NCBI GenBank assembly: GCA_051649785.1
Contig: JBOFHT010000035.1
Coordinates: 1 to 33,143, forward strand
From: JBOFHT01 sp051649785
GTDB taxonomy: Archaea > Methanobacteriota > Methanobacteria > Methanobacteriales > Methanobacteriaceae
Direction of reading: 5' to 3'
DNA length: 33,143 nt
Shown here: positions 32,474 through 33,143 of the stretch, piece by piece
Layout: every line of letters starts with the position of its first letter
Numbering within the stretch: position 1 is the stretch's first letter
Notes under the pieces: model-generated
What the model was told of the DNA's origin: nothing
The model's database searches: none
What the model saw: the letters and a program-made list of their open reading frames with translations, nothing else
Translations under genes and position numbers: made by a program

Positions 32474-33143
32474 ATGCCTTTTAAAGTAGAAAGAAATCCT
32501 ATATTATGTAAAAGGGAATTTGATAGGCCCGGATGCTGTTGGTATAAATGTGATGACCGTGATGAATCCATTTGTGGAGAATGTTTCTCTTGTTTAAATA
32601 ATTGTCCTTATGGTGTTTATGAGTTAGTTGGTACTGAAAACAGCGAACCTTATCCTGTTAATCTTAAAAATTGTGTAGGTTGTGGGATATGTTCTCAAAT
32701 GTGTCCTAATAATGCTATTTCGGTCTTTGCAGTTTCTGATGGTTTAGAAAATAGTTGGAAACTTGGAGATATTAATGAAATTCAAAGAAAAGCAATTGCA
32801 GGTTCTTATAAAATTAGAAGTGCAGGTTCACTTAGGAAACTCCCAAGTTTTGATGATCTTGTAATTGTTCCAGCCCAAGTTTCTCGTCCACCAATTGACA
32901 AATATAGGGAACCTTGTAGGACTGATGTGGTACTAGGAAGTAGGTTTGCAGAAAATCCTCTTAAATTAGATACTCCTATTATGATTGGTGCAATGTCTTT
33001 TGGTGCATTAAGTAAAGAAGCTAAAATGGCTTTAGCTATTGGTTCTGCTCTTTCTGGAACTGCAACTAATACTGGTGAAGGTGGAATGCTTTGCGAGGAA
33101 CGTGAACTAGCTAAAACTTTAATAGCCCAATATGCATCTGGAC
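32474..33143 (+). CDS. Glutamate synthase ferredoxin-FMN subunit, N-terminal part (3' end off the window)
   Basis: The catalytic subunit that combines ammonia and 2-oxoglutarate to glutamate using FMN and iron-sulfur clusters. The frame is open from ATG 32474 to the edge (223 codons). The start has a strong GGGGGTGAT site. A double ferredoxin domain comes first: CGECFSCLNNCPYGVYEL and CVGCGICSQMCPNNAI, with an earlier Cys-rich GCCWYKC segment. After a linker (residues about 95-120) the FMN-binding barrel begins: IRSAGSLRKLPSFDDLVIVP, then PIMIGAMSFGALSKEAK and GTATNTGEGGML, typical of the glutamate synthase alpha-subunit central domain. The rest of the barrel (perhaps 270-290 residues) lies outside. 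It is the last of three glutamate synthase genes. Confidence 0.92.
   Translation, partial: MPFKVERNPILCKREFDRPGCCWYKCDDRDESICGECFSCLNNCPYGVYELVGTENSEPYPVNLKNCVGCGICSQMCPNNAISVFAVSDGLENSWKLGDINEIQRKAIAGSYKIRSAGSLRKLPSFDDLVIVPAQVSRPPIDKYREPCRTDVVLGSRFAENPLKLDTPIMIGAMSFGALSKEAKMALAIGSALSGTATNTGEGGMLCEERELAKTLIAQYASG

Noticed and set aside
1..33143. Insertion sequence, prophage, restriction-modification or other defence system
   Set aside because: No transposase, integrase, phage structural, nuclease-helicase or methylase motif was seen in any convincing frame.

Overview
The window looks like a chromosomal segment from a very A+T-rich methanogenic archaeon, most likely of the order Methanobacteriales (Methanobrevibacter or a close relative). 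Four things point there: an archaeal NadM-type NMN adenylyltransferase; a DUF2121/connectase protein, a family known from methanogens; an archaeal glutamate synthase split into separate glutaminase, GXGXG and ferredoxin-FMN proteins; and a giant DUF11-repeat, adhesin-like surface protein. The tRNA gene has no encoded CCA. Many genes have ribosome-binding sites of the GGTG / GTGAT type, matching the 3' end of 16S rRNA. The genus is an inference from gene content, not from a database match.

Layout. Positions 1-6524 (minus strand) hold almost all of a secreted, probably membrane-anchored protein of more than 2170 residues with 14 DUF11-type repeats; only the extreme C-terminus is off the left edge. 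After a 1 kb gene-poor stretch come nadM, moaE, a connectase gene, a metallo-beta-lactamase-fold hydrolase with a long Asn-rich tail, tRNA-Thr(CGT), aroC, a MagIII-like HhH-GPD glycosylase, hemB, a CitG-like gene and pheS, all on the plus strand. Positions 18.5-22.7 kb are regulatory: a two-winged-helix protein and a CBS-pair protein (minus), nikR (plus), a small ribbon-helix-helix-like protein (minus) and a small membrane-anchored protein (plus), separated by long non-coding DNA. Next come argJ, a bacterial-type glutamate decarboxylase and argB (plus), an isopropylmalate/homoisocitrate dehydrogenase (minus), a HEAT-repeat protein, and an operon-like run of pdxT plus the three glutamate synthase genes; the last runs off the right edge.

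The metabolic genes share a nitrogen/glutamate theme. Glutamate synthase makes glutamate; ArgJ and ArgB use it for arginine; GadB decarboxylates it; PdxT supplies ammonia for PLP, the GadB cofactor. NikR is a nickel-responsive regulator, and methanogens have a high nickel demand.

Two genome-scale oddities stand out. First, Asn-rich inserts or tails encoded by AAT/ACT/ATT/AGT-type codons interrupt or extend at least eight conserved enzymes. Two intergenic stretches (9884-10264 and 16557-16733) have the same composition and stay open in one plus-strand frame, yet have no ATG, GTG or TTG start. Second, several intergenic regions are built of tandem repeats of regular length: a perfect 85-bp duplication before nikR, an 84-85-bp repeat before tRNA-Thr, and seven 30-bp units (60-bp super-period) before argB. 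These lengths resemble the 30/60/90-bp footprints of archaeal histones, which is a speculation that can be tested. I found no CRISPR array, insertion sequence, prophage or obvious defence island.
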